From: Ephydatia muelleri
Taxonomy: Eukaryota > Porifera > Demospongiae > Spongillida > Spongillidae
Assembly: GCA_013339895.1 (NCBI GenBank)
Contig: JABACO010000001.1
Location: forward strand, 12,013,348 to 12,077,347
Direction: 5' to 3'
Length of the DNA: 64,000 bases
In this document: piece after piece, positions 23,661 to 35,346 of the stretch
Layout: each line of letters begins with the position of its first letter
Position numbering within the stretch: the first letter of the stretch is position 1
Made by a program: the position numbers and the translations under genes
The notes under the pieces: model-generated
Databases searched by the model: none
What the model saw: only the letters and a program-made list of their open reading frames with translations
Told to the model about the DNA's origin: nothing

Positions 23661-24374
23661 CTGCCAGGTTGTTACAGCTTTTAATAGCACGGGTCCATCA
23701 CATGCGAAGATGCTTCTAGATGCTTCTACAATCAGGGACATACAGTCTGGCTGCTTTAAGACCAGATATCTAACAATTACACCCGCACTTCTATAATACC
23801 CGTTACAGCAATCACTACACTTCTCTCTTCACAAGCCATATCGTTCTGGGAGTAGGTGAGGTTGACAGGGACTTAAGGTCGGGTCAAAAATTTCTTGTAA
23901 TGTTAGGGGCGCGTGCGTTAATGATGATGTCACGGCACGTGCACACTAATTTGGTTTATTTTGTATTAGACTCGACGGCAGCCTCTGTGCTTGTGAATTG
24001 TTCTTCAGTTGTGTTTACTCTTGTACCAAATATCGCCATGTGATGGGTGGAAAAAATGTGGAAGATGCCTAATCGATGATGATATGTACGCACGAAGTTC
24101 TGAGTACTTGTATATTAGCGGTCGAATGCCCTTAGGGTTTAGGGTGGCACACCCAACTTGTCAAATTCCACCCGTCGAGGGGGAAAAAGAAGCAATAGTT
24201 CAGCACTGTGGGGTCTTGGGCCCCATACAGCCTTTGCGCCACATTTAAAAACACTTATGTTAGCAGCTGCGCTTATGAGAGGGTGAGCGGAAGGCCCTTA
24301 GGGTTTAGGGTGGCGCTGAAGGCAATACACCCTTTCTCCCACCATTAATGTATGGTGACTCACCTTCTGATCAT
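23661..24374. other. No gene; short duplicated telomere-like motif
   Basis: The motif cccttagggtttagggtggc occurs at about 24129-24148 and again at about 24296-24315, within two segments that both run into cacc-rich sequence. I see no gene. Confidence 0.5.
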
Positions 24375-25870
24375 GGTCATCAATTTGCTATTCCTGTTGC
24401 TGCTGTACTTGATTCTTCAATGATGGAAACACCAAATCCAAATGCGACTTGGGTTTCCTTCCTAATAACAGCTCTGCTGGTGATTACCCCGTAGTTGAAT
24501 GAGGGGTCAGCCTATACTGGAATAGGAATCGAGCCAGACAAGTTTCGCATTCAAAATAGCCTTCCGCTTTTCTTGTGTTGGTCTGATTCCCTCTTCTGAG
24601 ATGTGGCATCCAGGTACTCCACACTGGACATCATGAATTTTCATTTTAAAATTTGCCCCAACCTACTGCATACGAGATAGAACTTTCGCCAAAGTTTTCA
24701 TGTGCTCTTCTCTTGACGAGTTTGCTACCAAATATCATCTATGTATACCTGAATGTGGGGAATATCATGCAAGTTTCCTTCCATCGTTTGTTGGAAATAG
24801 CCAGGGCTGCTGCAATGCCAAATGGCAACCAATTATAACGAAAGAGGCCTTTGTGCGTGGAAATGGTCACAAACTCTTATGATTCTTCCTCTAGCTGCAA
24901 CTGCATGTGAGTGCGCGACAGGTCCAGTTTAGAGAACACTTTAGCTCCCGTCATGGATGCCAGCTTGTCATCTATTCGGGGAAGAGTATAAGAATCCACA
25001 GTTGCAGCACTATTAACAGTAAGTTTATAATCCCTACCATCTTATCCACATGGATCTTAACTTGAATTCCCTCTAACAATCCAAGCTTTCCTTCAAACAG
25101 TCTGGCATGTTTCTCCAGTAATTGCTCAACTCCGTCACTCGAACCTACATAAAACAAAGTGAGGTTAATTTTAAGCTAAGTTAAGTTCAAGGAGCGATGA
25201 TACTGGCCCCCGTACTGCATGTCAACGCATAACTTCCAAACGACATTGATACTTTCCCCCGTGTAAGTGTGCAAGAAGATGCCACTTTTCTCCTACGCCG
25301 GACATCTTAACGAAGGCCAAACACGCTTGTAAGTACTCTCACTAATAAGGGAGACCACCGCTCGCTCCAGTACCCACTTGCATCTGCAAAGGAGTACCAT
25401 TTACCCTCAACAACTGTACCAGAGGCATTTGGGACTTGCTAGAGGATAAGTTGTACAAGACATATGTCTCTTTCTTCTCCTCGTCCATGGGTGTCTTGCC
25501 ACTCTGTTCATCCTAATGTCCGTCACTGCGAGTGCCTTTGCTCTGTTCATCCGAATGTCCGTCACTGCGAGTGCCTTGTTGCCCCACCTCCATGGCTGCG
25601 ACAAACTGGAGCCAAATGACCTTGTTTGCCACACTTGTAACAAACCAAAGACTTACAGCGACAGTCAGATGCCTTATGCTTACCGCAACAACGGGAACAG
25701 TTCCCTGACCATGGCCTTTCGGCCGGCTCCACCTTATGCACAGGATGAACAGGGTACGTTCTGAGTGTTGGAGGTCCAGAACATTCTTTTCCGCCAGCTC
25801 AGACGTCTGTGCCAATCAAACGCCTTGGCTCTGTTATATATTGTGCCAGTATCAAAGCATACGCATACGT
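24375..25870 (-). mobile_element. Degraded Ty3/gypsy retrotransposon, copy 2, internally deleted
   Basis: Read on the minus strand: a CCHC zinc knuckle (CYKCGKQGHLAPVC) lies near 25600-25640. A block with VEQLLEKHARLFEGKLGLLE lies near 25070-25140. Reverse transcriptase (SKLDLSRTHMQLQLEEESYE, LFRYNWLPFGIAA, IFQQTMEG, VYIDDIW) covers about 24720-24935. A GCHISEEGIRPTQEKRK-like piece with substitutions lies near 24550-24620. This is followed at once by an integrase C-terminal piece (SPAELLLGRKPKSHLDLVFP) near 24400-24480. RNase H and the integrase core are missing, so the copy has a large internal deletion. It belongs to the same broad group as the element at 9224-11205. Confidence 0.85.
25502..25579. 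repeat. 39-bp tandem duplication
   Basis: Two copies of a 39-bp unit (ctctgttcatcc-aatgtccg...gagtgcctt), 25502-25540 and 25541-25579, differing at very few bases, inside the gypsy remnant. Confidence 0.85.
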
Positions 25871-27639
25871 GTGGTCGAGCAACCTTTTGCTTGACAGCTG
25901 ATGTACCCCACTATAGCTCAAGGCCAGGCTACCTGGTACTCTATACTAATACATACTGGACACGTGCATGCTATTGTAGAACTTGTACAAGTACTAATGG
26001 TAAAACAATGAAAATAAAAAGCACATTCACACATTTCACAGTTACTCCTCAAATCCTTCATATAAGGCAGGTGAATATTATAGGAGGCAAAGCAAGGCAT
26101 AGCCTAGAGCTCCCTCCTTCATGCTTGCGGTAGGTTCGTCATAAAATAGAGCAGCCTAGTTAATAAGCGTTCCATTTCCCGCTGATGTTGCTGGCACAGT
26201 AAGGTATTGTCGTGCCATCGACCTTCAGCTTGGACCATAATGATTTTCTTTCCTCTTTCCAACCAGGTGACTGTTTTGGGGCATCATTGGTCTGAAGGTT
26301 AGTCTCAGTTTATCCTGGAATTGTGTTTGGTCCATGATGACTTTCAGTATCCATCACAGGTGCCTCAGCATTCTGTTCCTCATCATCTTGTTCATCGAAC
26401 AACATCTTCCTTTTTGCCTCACTATATTGTGCTCAATAATAGTTAATGAACCATCAGATGCACCCTTCCGTGCATACTGCGTTTCATGCAGTAGTCTCAA
26501 TCCTGCTGTAAAACTATAAGCAATTTGACAAATCCTGTTGGAAAAATCTGTTTTGTTTTGTTAAGTATTTGGAAAATCAGTTTTCAGATCCAAAAAAACA
26601 CCTGAAAAAAATCGATTAGTGTTTAAGAGTATTCGAAATAAAATCATCTTCATTGTCTCAGGGGAGGTTACTGACGCCATAGGACATTATGGGCCGTGTA
26701 CATGGAAACATATGGGGACCATGATGCAATGTACAAATGGACGCAATGCTGCTAGAACATGAGGAATGTACAAAGAACCAATACTATAGGGAATGATACT
26801 GTTACACATGACCAATCCTATGGTCAGTAGTGCATGTAACAACACATACCTGTGTACAGTCTCGAGTGAGGGCCTATGTCATGTGCGAATTACCAGCCAC
26901 GGGACTCATAGAATAGTGTCCAAAAGAAATACCTGTACAGAGGATGTGTGCTATAATACATACAGAGTTGAATGCACAGGTATGCCTCAGCTCCATCATT
27001 CACATATGTCCCTTCATTGTACTGCTGGCCTTGCACTAGTTGAAGATGCTGTCAGCCTGACAGTTTGGGTTAGATGACTCTTATATATCTTCATGTTACA
27101 TAGTTTTCCCTTCTACTCTTTGAACATGTTGCACAGTAGTCAGCTTGAATGCCCCACACCCCCATGAATCACGTAGGCAAGTCACAATGACTATTTACTG
27201 CCACTAATTCTGCTACCATTACCTTCAGAAGTAAGCAGCTTTCAATTGTGGCGTGTGGGTACTACAACTGGTACTCCTTAAGGTAAAACTAACCATTGGC
27301 ACATCCTCTGACATGCTAGATGGATATTTCTGTGATACCATAGATGATAGAAGAGATGATGGAGGGCATTGATACGATCATTAATGCTGCCTGAGGGAAA
27401 TACCAGATCAGTAGTGAGCCCCACTATATCCCCCTCCATGTTTATGCACATGATTGCTGATATTCCGTAATCTGGACACTACGTAAGTGTGCCATCTGCT
27501 GTTACACAATACAAAAACACCCTGACAAGCGGACATGCTGCGTATAATCAAGTTAACATGTAATACATTATGAGAGATTATTTTCACAGATTATTTTCTG
27601 CACACATCCACATAGGCTCTAGTACCATAAAAGCGATAC
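25871..27639. other. Intronic or intergenic DNA, no gene
   Basis: No frame shows a recognisable motif. The longest frames (25765-26133 +, 26793-27077 +) have biased, Cys/His/Thr-rich composition and look random. The part nearest 27640 could hold the lost 5' portion of the Tigger-like fragment, but I cannot recognise it. Confidence 0.4.
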
Positions 27640-28222
27640 TTGCAGGGCACTTCCATGCCATATTCAGCACCACGATTCACAACTGCTCCAGTAACTTCTA
27701 CTGTCCCTTATAACATGTTCTGGACAAAAATTGACAGAAAATTTCCGATTTGTGCCGATTTTACTGAAAGCTCTTGGAGTGAGGAGTTCGTGGCTTCATT
27801 GGGACCAAAAGATAAGCAAGTGGGTCTTGATAACAGTGATGAAGATGAGGACAATATGTATGTTGAAGACATGGAACCCCCTCCTCCGAGAATGAAAAAT
27901 TTGACAGAAGTCATTGACTGCCTTGAAGATATCCATTCATTTCTTGGGCAGAACAGTTATGCAAAAGAAGCAACTAGGACTCATGAGCTACTGAGTGCAG
28001 TCACCAGGCTGAAATGCACGTGCTCTGTTCAAGCATCAATTACAGATTTTTTCCTTAATTATGCTGTATTTGTATTGTACACAATACACTGTTAAGATAC
28101 ACTTGCCATCATTATATACTCATTGTAATGATAAAAAGTTCCAACCCCTGAATAAAGGACACCTCGATAATCAGGACACTTGAGGTTGGTCCCGCTAGTG
28201 TCCGCATTTCGGGGTTCCACTG
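27640..28222 (+). mobile_element. Tigger/pogo-like transposase C-terminal fragment with terminal repeat
   Basis: The + frame 27640-28095 has an acidic stretch (DNSDEDEDNMYVEDMEPPPP), then LTEVIDCLEDIHSFLGQNSY and ends near VQASITDFF. QxSITDFF is a typical C-terminal signature of Tigger/Jerky-type pogo transposases. The 3' flank contains an inverted-repeat-like terminus (gtgtccgcatttcgg, then ggttccactg) ending at 28222 directly before TA, as expected for a pogo-family end. The catalytic DDE part is not visible upstream, so the copy is truncated. Confidence 0.75.
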
Positions 28223-28665
28223 TAGTCAGCATGTGTCATGCGGAAAAAATGAGGTCACTCACATCCCATTTAGGGGATGGAGAACAATATCAAAGTGAAT
28301 GGACAACCACGCTATAATGTTCAGTAGCTCTGTGGTTCAGTCATATATGACCCAGGACTGTTCTACGGCACATATGGGTTTGTCAGCTAAACTCATTATG
28401 AGGGCCACAGCAGTATAGACTGATGTTGTAGCAAGAGCAGCTGAGTCAGGTTGTGGGAAGGAGGATGGAGAGGAGGGTAGGGAGAAGATGGGGAGGAGTT
28501 GCCATCTCGATTTTGCTGTCAGTATGGTGGAGTAGGCCAGCTGAATGGTATGCTTTGGGGCTTGCATGCAACATCATGTGATTTCTGCAGTGCTTGAGAA
28601 GGCCCTTCAATGTACATAATTGAGTATTTTAATTGTGTTTATTTGATAGTGTCTTACCTCTGTAG
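28223..28665. other. Intron sequence, no gene
   Basis: AT-rich with a purine-rich patch (gaggatggagaggagggtag) at about 28460-28500. It ends at the acceptor cctctgtag/. Confidence 0.5.
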
Positions 28666-28919
28666 AATGGTAACACTGCATTACATATGGCTGCAGAGAG
28701 AGGTCATGGAGACAGTGTAAAGCTCCTCCTACATACCCAGGGATTATTGTTAACTGTGTAAACTGCCATGGTCAAACGCCTCTGAAGCTAGCTCATACGT
28801 ATGGGACATTAACAATGCTTCAGCAGTATACCACGAGCTGTGAAGACTTTCCGATTCACACATATGGGAAAGTTATCATGTGCGGAAACAGTGGTGCTGG
28901 TAAAAGCACTCTGACTGAG
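28666..28919 (+). CDS. Ankyrin repeat plus ROC P-loop exon
   Basis: Acceptor acctctgtag/ and donor actgag/gttagt, phase 0 at the start and end. It encodes NGNTALHMAAERGHGDSVKL (ankyrin repeat), then, after a one-base frame change near 28737, VNCHGQTPLKLAHTYG (next ankyrin repeat) and finally KVIMCGNSGAGKSTLTE. GNSGAGKST is a Walker A/G1 motif. The same exon layout (last ankyrin repeats fused to the first strand and P-loop of a ROC GTPase) fits the ROC-type domain continued in the exons at 33674 and 39934. It begins in the same phase as the ankyrin exons upstream. Confidence 0.85.
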
Positions 28920-30329
28920 GTTAGTTAGTTTATAGGTATGTTTGATATATGCTCTGTATGCAGTGTAGATTGCAGTACCCTATTCAACAGTTACATCTAT
29001 GAGCTGTGCATTCGGTTTAACATCATAGCTGAGGAAGATCCAGGTTTTCAATGTATGTGTTTGTGTGTGTGTGTGTGTGGGGGGGGGGGGGGGGTGGATT
29101 AATTATTTTGTGTGATTAGCTGCCTTCATAACAGCCAGGAGTACAGGGAGTGCTTTATGCTCCCTGACAGTGTCTAGAGTGGAGTCCCAGTACACTGCTT
29201 TTATGCATCCTATTAAGTTGTTAAAACTCTAAAAGGTCCTTGCATTTAAGCAGTGCCTATTCTGGTATGCACATAGCAAATTATAAATTTATTTTTCAAT
29301 TACTCTGCCTGTGAGCATTGACACAGGTATATTTCTTTGGTACATTGTATCCACACTGTATTTTGAGAATAAATAACAACTAAATACATTCTCTATGAGA
29401 AAGTTGGTGGTATATAGGATTTGAAGGCAATAGTGGTGCAAAAAAAGGGTCTAAAACTACATTTGTAAAAGTCTTATGTTTAGCACACAATATCCTACAA
29501 CAGTGCTAAATATAGGACTATAACATTGTTAGACCCTTGATTCCTTGCTTTTTGCACCACTATTGCCTTCAAATCCTATATACCACCAACGTTCTCATAC
29601 AGAATGTTTTTAGTTGCTTGTTTCATGGATTGTTGTTCATATGATTGTCACGCAAAGGACATACAGTACCATGGAAGTTGTGCCAAAATCTCATTCCCAG
29701 ACCTTTAACAAACATAGATTGCTGTTTACAGTCTCAGTATAATAGGTAACACAATCCTGTCCTCCAGTTGCCATGGCCACACCCTCTTTCCCATCCTTGT
29801 TCTCTAATAAGTTTGCCATTCCTGGACTGTCCTCATAGAAGGATGCTATGGTTGGAGCTCTGAAATAGAAAAGTAAATATTTGCTCACATGATAATATGC
29901 ATCAACGTATCCTCAGTATGATACCTAACCCCGGCTACAATGTCACTCAGTACATTACTTGCCATAGAAACCAATGTTGATAAGCCATGTTCGAAGAACT
30001 ATTTTCCCAATGCACATTTCCCCTTCCCTATAGCATTTTATTCATTTTATGACAGCACCAAATTAAACAGATTCATTTTCTCTTCCTCATTTCAATCCAA
30101 AAACACTACATCATTCACTTGAATACTGAATTTGTCTTTGTTAACTGCCAATGCAACAAATTTTTTACATGGTGTAATTAAATCATTGTTTTGGTCCCAA
30201 GGATGTGTGTCTTTAGCCCTCAAAGGCCCTCCATTGAATCCACCACTTATTAGAACCCTGCTATTGTGCCTTTCCTTGATTATGATTGGCATGCAGTCAG
30301 TTGCAAGTGTGAAATAGATGTAATTAATA
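28920..30329. other. Intron between P-loop exon and 48-bp exon, 5' part
   Basis: Contains a (TG)n tract running into a poly-G tract (about 29059-29095) and a foldback MITE (29371-29623). No exon recognised. Confidence 0.5.
29371..29623. mobile_element. Foldback MITE, family 1, copy 1
   Basis: About 253 bp with long imperfect inverted arms: the left arm (acattctctatgagaaag, ttggtggtatataggattt, gaaggcaatagtggtgca) is the reverse complement of the right arm (tgcaccactattgccttc, aaatcctatataccaccaac). The arms nearly meet in the middle. The same element occurs at 62166-62445. It has no coding capacity. Confidence 0.85.
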
Positions 30330-32123
30330 CAGTTGTCCCTCTCTTGTAAGACCCCCCTTCGTCAACGGCCCCCCCATCATTTCAGACCGCTAAATAAAGG
30401 CACGAACACTTGTATGTTCTTGCATGCGACCACCCCGCTAATGCGACCAGCGACCGAAATGTTTTAATGAATTTACGACCGCACGTGACCTTGCAGAGCT
30501 AGCTAGCTAGAGATGTCCACAACTAAGAAGAGAAAGGTCATGACTCTAGAGGCGAGAATTAATGCGCTCAAGAAAGTAGACGAAGGAAAGTCTTGCCGTG
30601 CTATATCAAGTGAACTTGGAGCTGGAAAAAACACAGATACAGGCTATAGTGAAGGAAAGGGATGACATACAGAGACGATGGGAAAGCTGTGAACGATCGG
30701 ACAAGAATTATGTAAGGCCTAGGATGGCAGGCTACAATGACTTCGATACGCTTGTTTGGGAGTGGTTTACTATTGCTGGCGCCAAGAACATACTTGTGAG
30801 TGGCAGGATGATTCAGGAACAAGCTCTCATACATGTATATACAGCAGAGCTTGGCCATGAAAGTTTTTCAGGATCAAACGGATGGCTCAATCACTGGCAG
30901 AAGCAGCATAATGTTCGAATGTCTATTTTATCTGGGGAAGCTGCTGATGTAAGTGAGAGCATTGTTGAAGACTGGGGTAGGTGGCTGCTGTCATTATACA
31001 ATGGATACCAGCTACGGAACATAATTTAATGCAGACGAAACAGGCTACTTCTACAGAGCTTTGCCTACCAAGTCAATGTGGTCAAAGGTGAAGATGCCAA
31101 AGGTGGGGAAAAATCAAATGATAGAATAACTGTTTTGTTTGCCTGTTCTGCTGAAGGACAGAAATTAATGCCCTATGTGATAGGTCATAGTGCCAATCCT
31201 AGATGCTTTAAAGGTCTCACTAGCCTTGCATGTCTTCCTGTTTCCTTTTCATCCAACAATAAAGCTTGGATGACTGTGGTTTATTTAAATAGGGGGTGGA
31301 TAAAGTGAATAGTAAATGAAACGTGATGGCAGGTCAATTCTCTTGTTTTTGGATAACTGCACCTCACATCCAGATGTACTGTTCAGCAATGTTAAATTGG
31401 TTTTTCTCCCACCCAATACAAGTTACAACCTTGTGATGCAGGAATCATACAGGCTACTAAAATGCACTACAGAAAGTTGCTTTTACGTCATGTTTTGTTT
31501 AATATGAATGAAGCTTCAATTCAAATGCATCTTATCTAGCAAAAAAAGTTGATGCAATTATGTGGTTGAAGAATGCATGGGATAATGTTTCGTCCATGAC
31601 AATTCAAGCTGTTTTGCCAGATGTGGTTTCACTAATGATGTTTTTACTGACCAGGAAGATGACACTGCCATTGACAGTAGTCTTTCTGCATTTGTGGAGG
31701 CTAGTGGAGCATCATGGGAAATGTATGCAAATTTTGATCAGGACCTAGCTACCAACATGACTACTGATGAAGATTGGGAAGCAGCCCTTCTGGAGAAGGC
31801 TAGAGTTGGAACCCTCAGCTGATGGTAGTGCAAAGACAAAAGGAAGAAGTGGTCACTGAAAAGCCTACTCTATCTTCTGTAGCAGCCATTAGCTATCTGG
31901 ATGAACTTGGAGAGTTTGTTCTATTTCAGCAGAGTCCTGAGTTGCTAGATTTGATCAATAAAAGCAGAATCACTATTGAGAAGCTGATGTGCAGTTCAGA
32001 TAGATTGAAGCAGACAACACTAAGTGACTGTTACTCTTAAGCTACACCTTCTACATGTATTTGTGTGTACATGTATTATGATTTTGAATGACACAGGTTC
32101 AGTAGTGTATGTACATATCCATA

Positions 32124-32162
<39 letters not shown>

Positions 32163-32234
32163 TGGTCGCAGACCACCACCTTGGGAGACTGTTGTAGGTA
32201 AGGTCCACTGGGTTGTCTCTCAAGACTACTACTG
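30330..32234 (+). mobile_element. Tigger/pogo-like DNA transposon with near full-length transposase remnant
   Basis: The transposase starts MSTTKKRKVMTLEARINALK at 30513 and shows an N-terminal helix-turn-helix (KSCRAISSELGAG), a CENP-B-type second domain (SGSNGWLNHWQKQHNVRMSI), then DDE landmarks: NADETGYFYRALPTKS near 31025 (catalytic D of DET), KSNDRITVLFACSAEGQKL, RSILLFLDNCTSHPDV (second D) and AWDNVSSMTIQ, ending KQTTLSDCYS at 32037. Frame changes occur near 30630 (A-run), 31020, 31305-31315, 31430 and 31535, so it is inactive as given. Likely ends: cagttgtccctctc at 30330 after TA, and actactactg at 32234 before TA; the ends are only weakly alike, so their coordinates are less certain than the gene. 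Confidence 0.85.
32128..32161. repeat. Poly-C tract
   Basis: An uninterrupted run of about 34 C inside the 3' part of the Tigger-like element. Such runs recur across the window. Confidence 0.95.
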
Positions 32235-32478
32235 TAGGGGAGGGGTGAGTTAGTTGAGCCACTGGAGATTGTAATATTCAAAAATAAGAATTTAGATGAT
32301 CAAAGTGAAGTTCTGTTTTTATGGTTTGTGCTTTCATAATTTCTACACAATGACAATATTCCTGTTTCAGTCTTGGGTGTTTGAAAGAACAAGTATGTAG
32401 CTATATTTATGTTTAAAATGAATGATATGCTTTGCTTCCATTTTATGAAACTTTACTCTTTACTGGAACCGTTAGTAG

Positions 32479-33440
32479 GGTGTAAGTTGAGCAATTTTCA
32501 AAGGGGGTAAGTTGAGCGTTGCATATGGTTACACATTAGGCCTAGGCCTAGGGTTTAGGTTACATTTCAAAATGGGTTTTAAGCATAAAAGCATATGTGG
32601 TTTGCTAGCTTTATGCTGTTTTAACACATGTATAAATTAAAAGTCCACCTCTGCCTTAATTTAGGTACATGCATGTCATGTGATGTACTTCAAACGTCAT
32701 GTGATGTACTTTAAACTTCGTTACAAAGATTGCCAGGATGCCATGCATGTACAAAAGAGTTAGCAACCAAGGAGAAACCCCAGTTAGTGTTTTGGAACGA
32801 GCTGCAGCAGCTGTTCAAGAAGAACCGGCCTTCGTTTCGCAGCAGTAAGCTTTAAGTGTGATCGTATGACTTTAAAACGATTTATTGAGTCACTTAAAGG
32901 AAGTAGTGAGCAACAAGTATTTGGCTATGCAGCAATCCCTAAGAGGCATTCTGTTTTTAGTTTTAAAATGGAAAAAGACTTGGCCAATGTTAAAGCACTT
33001 GCCGACCAATTTCATGGCCTATCATTAGAAAAGTGTCGGGCACTAGCGTATGAATTTGCTGTAATCAACAAATTGACTATACTTAACAATTGTACTAGAG
33101 ACAGAAAGGCTGGAATGGACTGGTGGAAAGGTTTCAAGGTCAGGAATGGAATAAGTTGTCAATTCGTGCGCTAGAGGCTTTGGCTTAAGGCAGCATGTGG
33201 CTCAACTGACCATGTAACTGGCACAACTGACCCACTCAGCTGGGTTAGTTGTGCCATTTGACACCTGTTGATTTTAGTAATGTCCTTTCCCTGAATTACA
33301 ACCCCAGTGTCTAATATTCCCATGACATATACGCAAGTGATGCCCCTTTTGTATTATACTATTAACCTTTCCTTAATATCAAACCCCAGAGGCAGTATAA
33401 ACCAAAAACCAGAAATTGGCTCAACTAACCCACTCCTCTT
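32479..33440 (+). mobile_element. Second pogo/Jerky-like element fragment (N-terminal part)
   Basis: From about 32740 the + strand reads MYKRVSNQGETPVSVLERAA and, after a frame change, TLKRFIESLKGSSEQQVFGY, LSLEKCRALAYEFAVINKL and KAGMDWWKGFKVRN. This matches the N-terminal DNA-binding half of pogo/CENP-B-like transposases (HTH followed by the LAYEFA-like CENP-B helix). The catalytic half is absent. Related short motifs, aagttgagc near 32481 and ggctcaactaaccc near 33418, occur in opposite orientation on either side and may be the terminal repeats. Confidence 0.65.
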
Positions 33441-33673
33441 TGTGTAGCGCTTCAGCAATCCTCTTTCTGATATTATGCTGCATCCTAGACAAGCTTAATA
33501 TACAGCTGGTTTTTTTTCACCATTTTGCAGAACTTAACAGATCACATGCTTCCACATCTGTATACAATCATGTGTATATGAGACATGTACTAAATTGCAC
33601 TTCATGACTAGAATAGAACATTGATAATCTAGCTCTGCAACTTATTTGGAATTTTCTTATTCTCTGTATTTAG
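33441..33673. other. Intron sequence before the 48-bp exon
   Basis: AT-rich, ends with the acceptor tctgtatttag/. No other feature. Confidence 0.5.
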
Positions 33674-33721
33674 GCCATCATTCATTGCTCTAAGCCCATG
33701 AGCATAGATGAAGATAATGAG
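33674..33721 (+). CDS. 48-bp exon of the ROC domain
   Basis: Sixteen codons, AIIHCSKPMSIDEDNE, flanked by acceptor tgtatttag/ and donor aatgag/gtaagt, phase 0 at both ends. It is too short to stand alone. Placed between GAGKSTLTE (ending 28919) and PPVRKKARKYKAMTAGI (starting 39934), it supplies the helix and linker that a ROC-type GTPase needs between the P-loop and the switch I threonine. Phase, length and sequence all agree. Confidence 0.75.
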
Positions 33722-35346
33722 GTAAGTACTTCCTGTGGCATAAGAGTTGTACAACTATGCAATTAGCCATTCTGTCATGATACATGTATATTGAAACTGT
33801 GTATAAAACAACTTACACTGTATATATTCACATTAGGTATACACGTCTAGTATCTTTCTCAGTATTTCAGAGCCTAAGTAAGAACATGGTCTGTGCAGTA
33901 TAACAGGATAGAGTGGCTGTGACAAATCTATGTAATGTGCACAGAATGATCTCTTGCTCCCAATATTTTTAGATATTATATGACATTTCCATTCATGGCT
34001 GACACAATATATGATCTCTCTGTCAAGATTAAAGCACCTTCGGATGTTTTGATGTACAGTTCATTGACTAAGGACATGCTGTCATCCTGTGAAGTGTTCT
34101 AGAAACCGTATTTCCAACCCTGCACAGGACCTGCACTACAAAGTCCTGATATAATTCAGTACAGGCCCCACATATTACAATGGCACATGAAATAGTAGAA
34201 AATAAATTAGCAGACAAAATGCAACCTGCTAGGCTATTCCTCATGACATCTTACCAAATATTCTCTTGCTACCAACAATGATGCTACAGTTTATGTAAGT
34301 ATTTTGTCTAACACAATTTTTAACCTTCCACAATTATTTAACCTTGTCAGGCCTTTATATTGTACAGGGACAAAATTGCCCCACAGATATATGTATAAAA
34401 ACATTTCTAGCAGTCTACGCAAGTGTTCATTTCACCTGTAAAAGCGTTTTGCAGTCTGGGAGCAGCAGGATTATGACATTGTGACTAAATTGTGAAAGTA
34501 TGGTATATGTCTTCGTAAACTTACAATGGGCCCTGACCCTGAGCTAATCCATGTAATTAATCACCACAAATTGGGAGGGGGGCTATTTAATACTCATGAA
34601 ATGAATTTTAATTAGCCATATGTGGTTATCCATGGTAGACCTACCATGGAATTGAACATCATAATAGTAAGGGCAGTACATGCAGGAACGAAAAAATAAA
34701 ACACGACATATTATTAATGATTTATTAATGCTTTGTACTGAGTGAGTGTGGGAGGGGGTTACCCCTCCCATCCCAGCCAGGTGGTAGGGGGAGTGCTGGA
34801 AGCTCCCCTGGGGTGGAGGCCCAGAAGCTCTGCAACTTTATCATTTTGAAGTCATGAACTCCTTTGAATTAGTTGTTTTACCTGATGATTTAATCAATTT
34901 CGAGCTTTGATTTTGATAAACTATTGTAATAAATTTAAATTTTTAGTAACACAGCAAGCTTAGAGCACTACCATGCAAACATCTTGTAATTTGGTTCAAA
35001 CATGCTGCTATTGACAGAGTCAGGGGTTTATCCAGGAATTTGTAATTGGGGACGAGTTATGAATGGATTGGGGTGTACTTAATTTTATTTTTATAACAAG
35101 TAGGCTAGGGTAGTTTTGTGCAAGTTCGTGTGTAATAGTGAAATGGACATCAGTATGTGATATATATGCCTGTGCATTTATTTATTTATTTAGTAAATAC
35201 AAAAAAAATAATAACAAGTATTTCAAATGCACTTAAAACATACAGCATAATCAGTGGTATAAACGACGTTCACCCAAGCTGAGCCATCGCTTATGTATGT
35301 TGTTAATAAAGGTAGCGTAATTGTTGTACTGTGATGTAGTTTCCTT
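33722..35346. other. Intron sequence, no gene
   Basis: AT-rich DNA. A G-rich patch at about 34745-34820 (gggagggggtt, ggtagggggagtg, ctggggtggagg) looks like part of an unnamed interspersed repeat. No exon recognised. Confidence 0.45.

Noticed and set aside
23187..23741. 184-residue minus frame
   Set aside because: No motif on the minus strand. The plus strand carries copia-like order in the same region, so the frame is more likely a shadow.
24129..24315. ttagggtttaggg motifs as interstitial telomere sequence
   Set aside because: Only two units at each site, inside a longer duplicated non-telomeric sequence.
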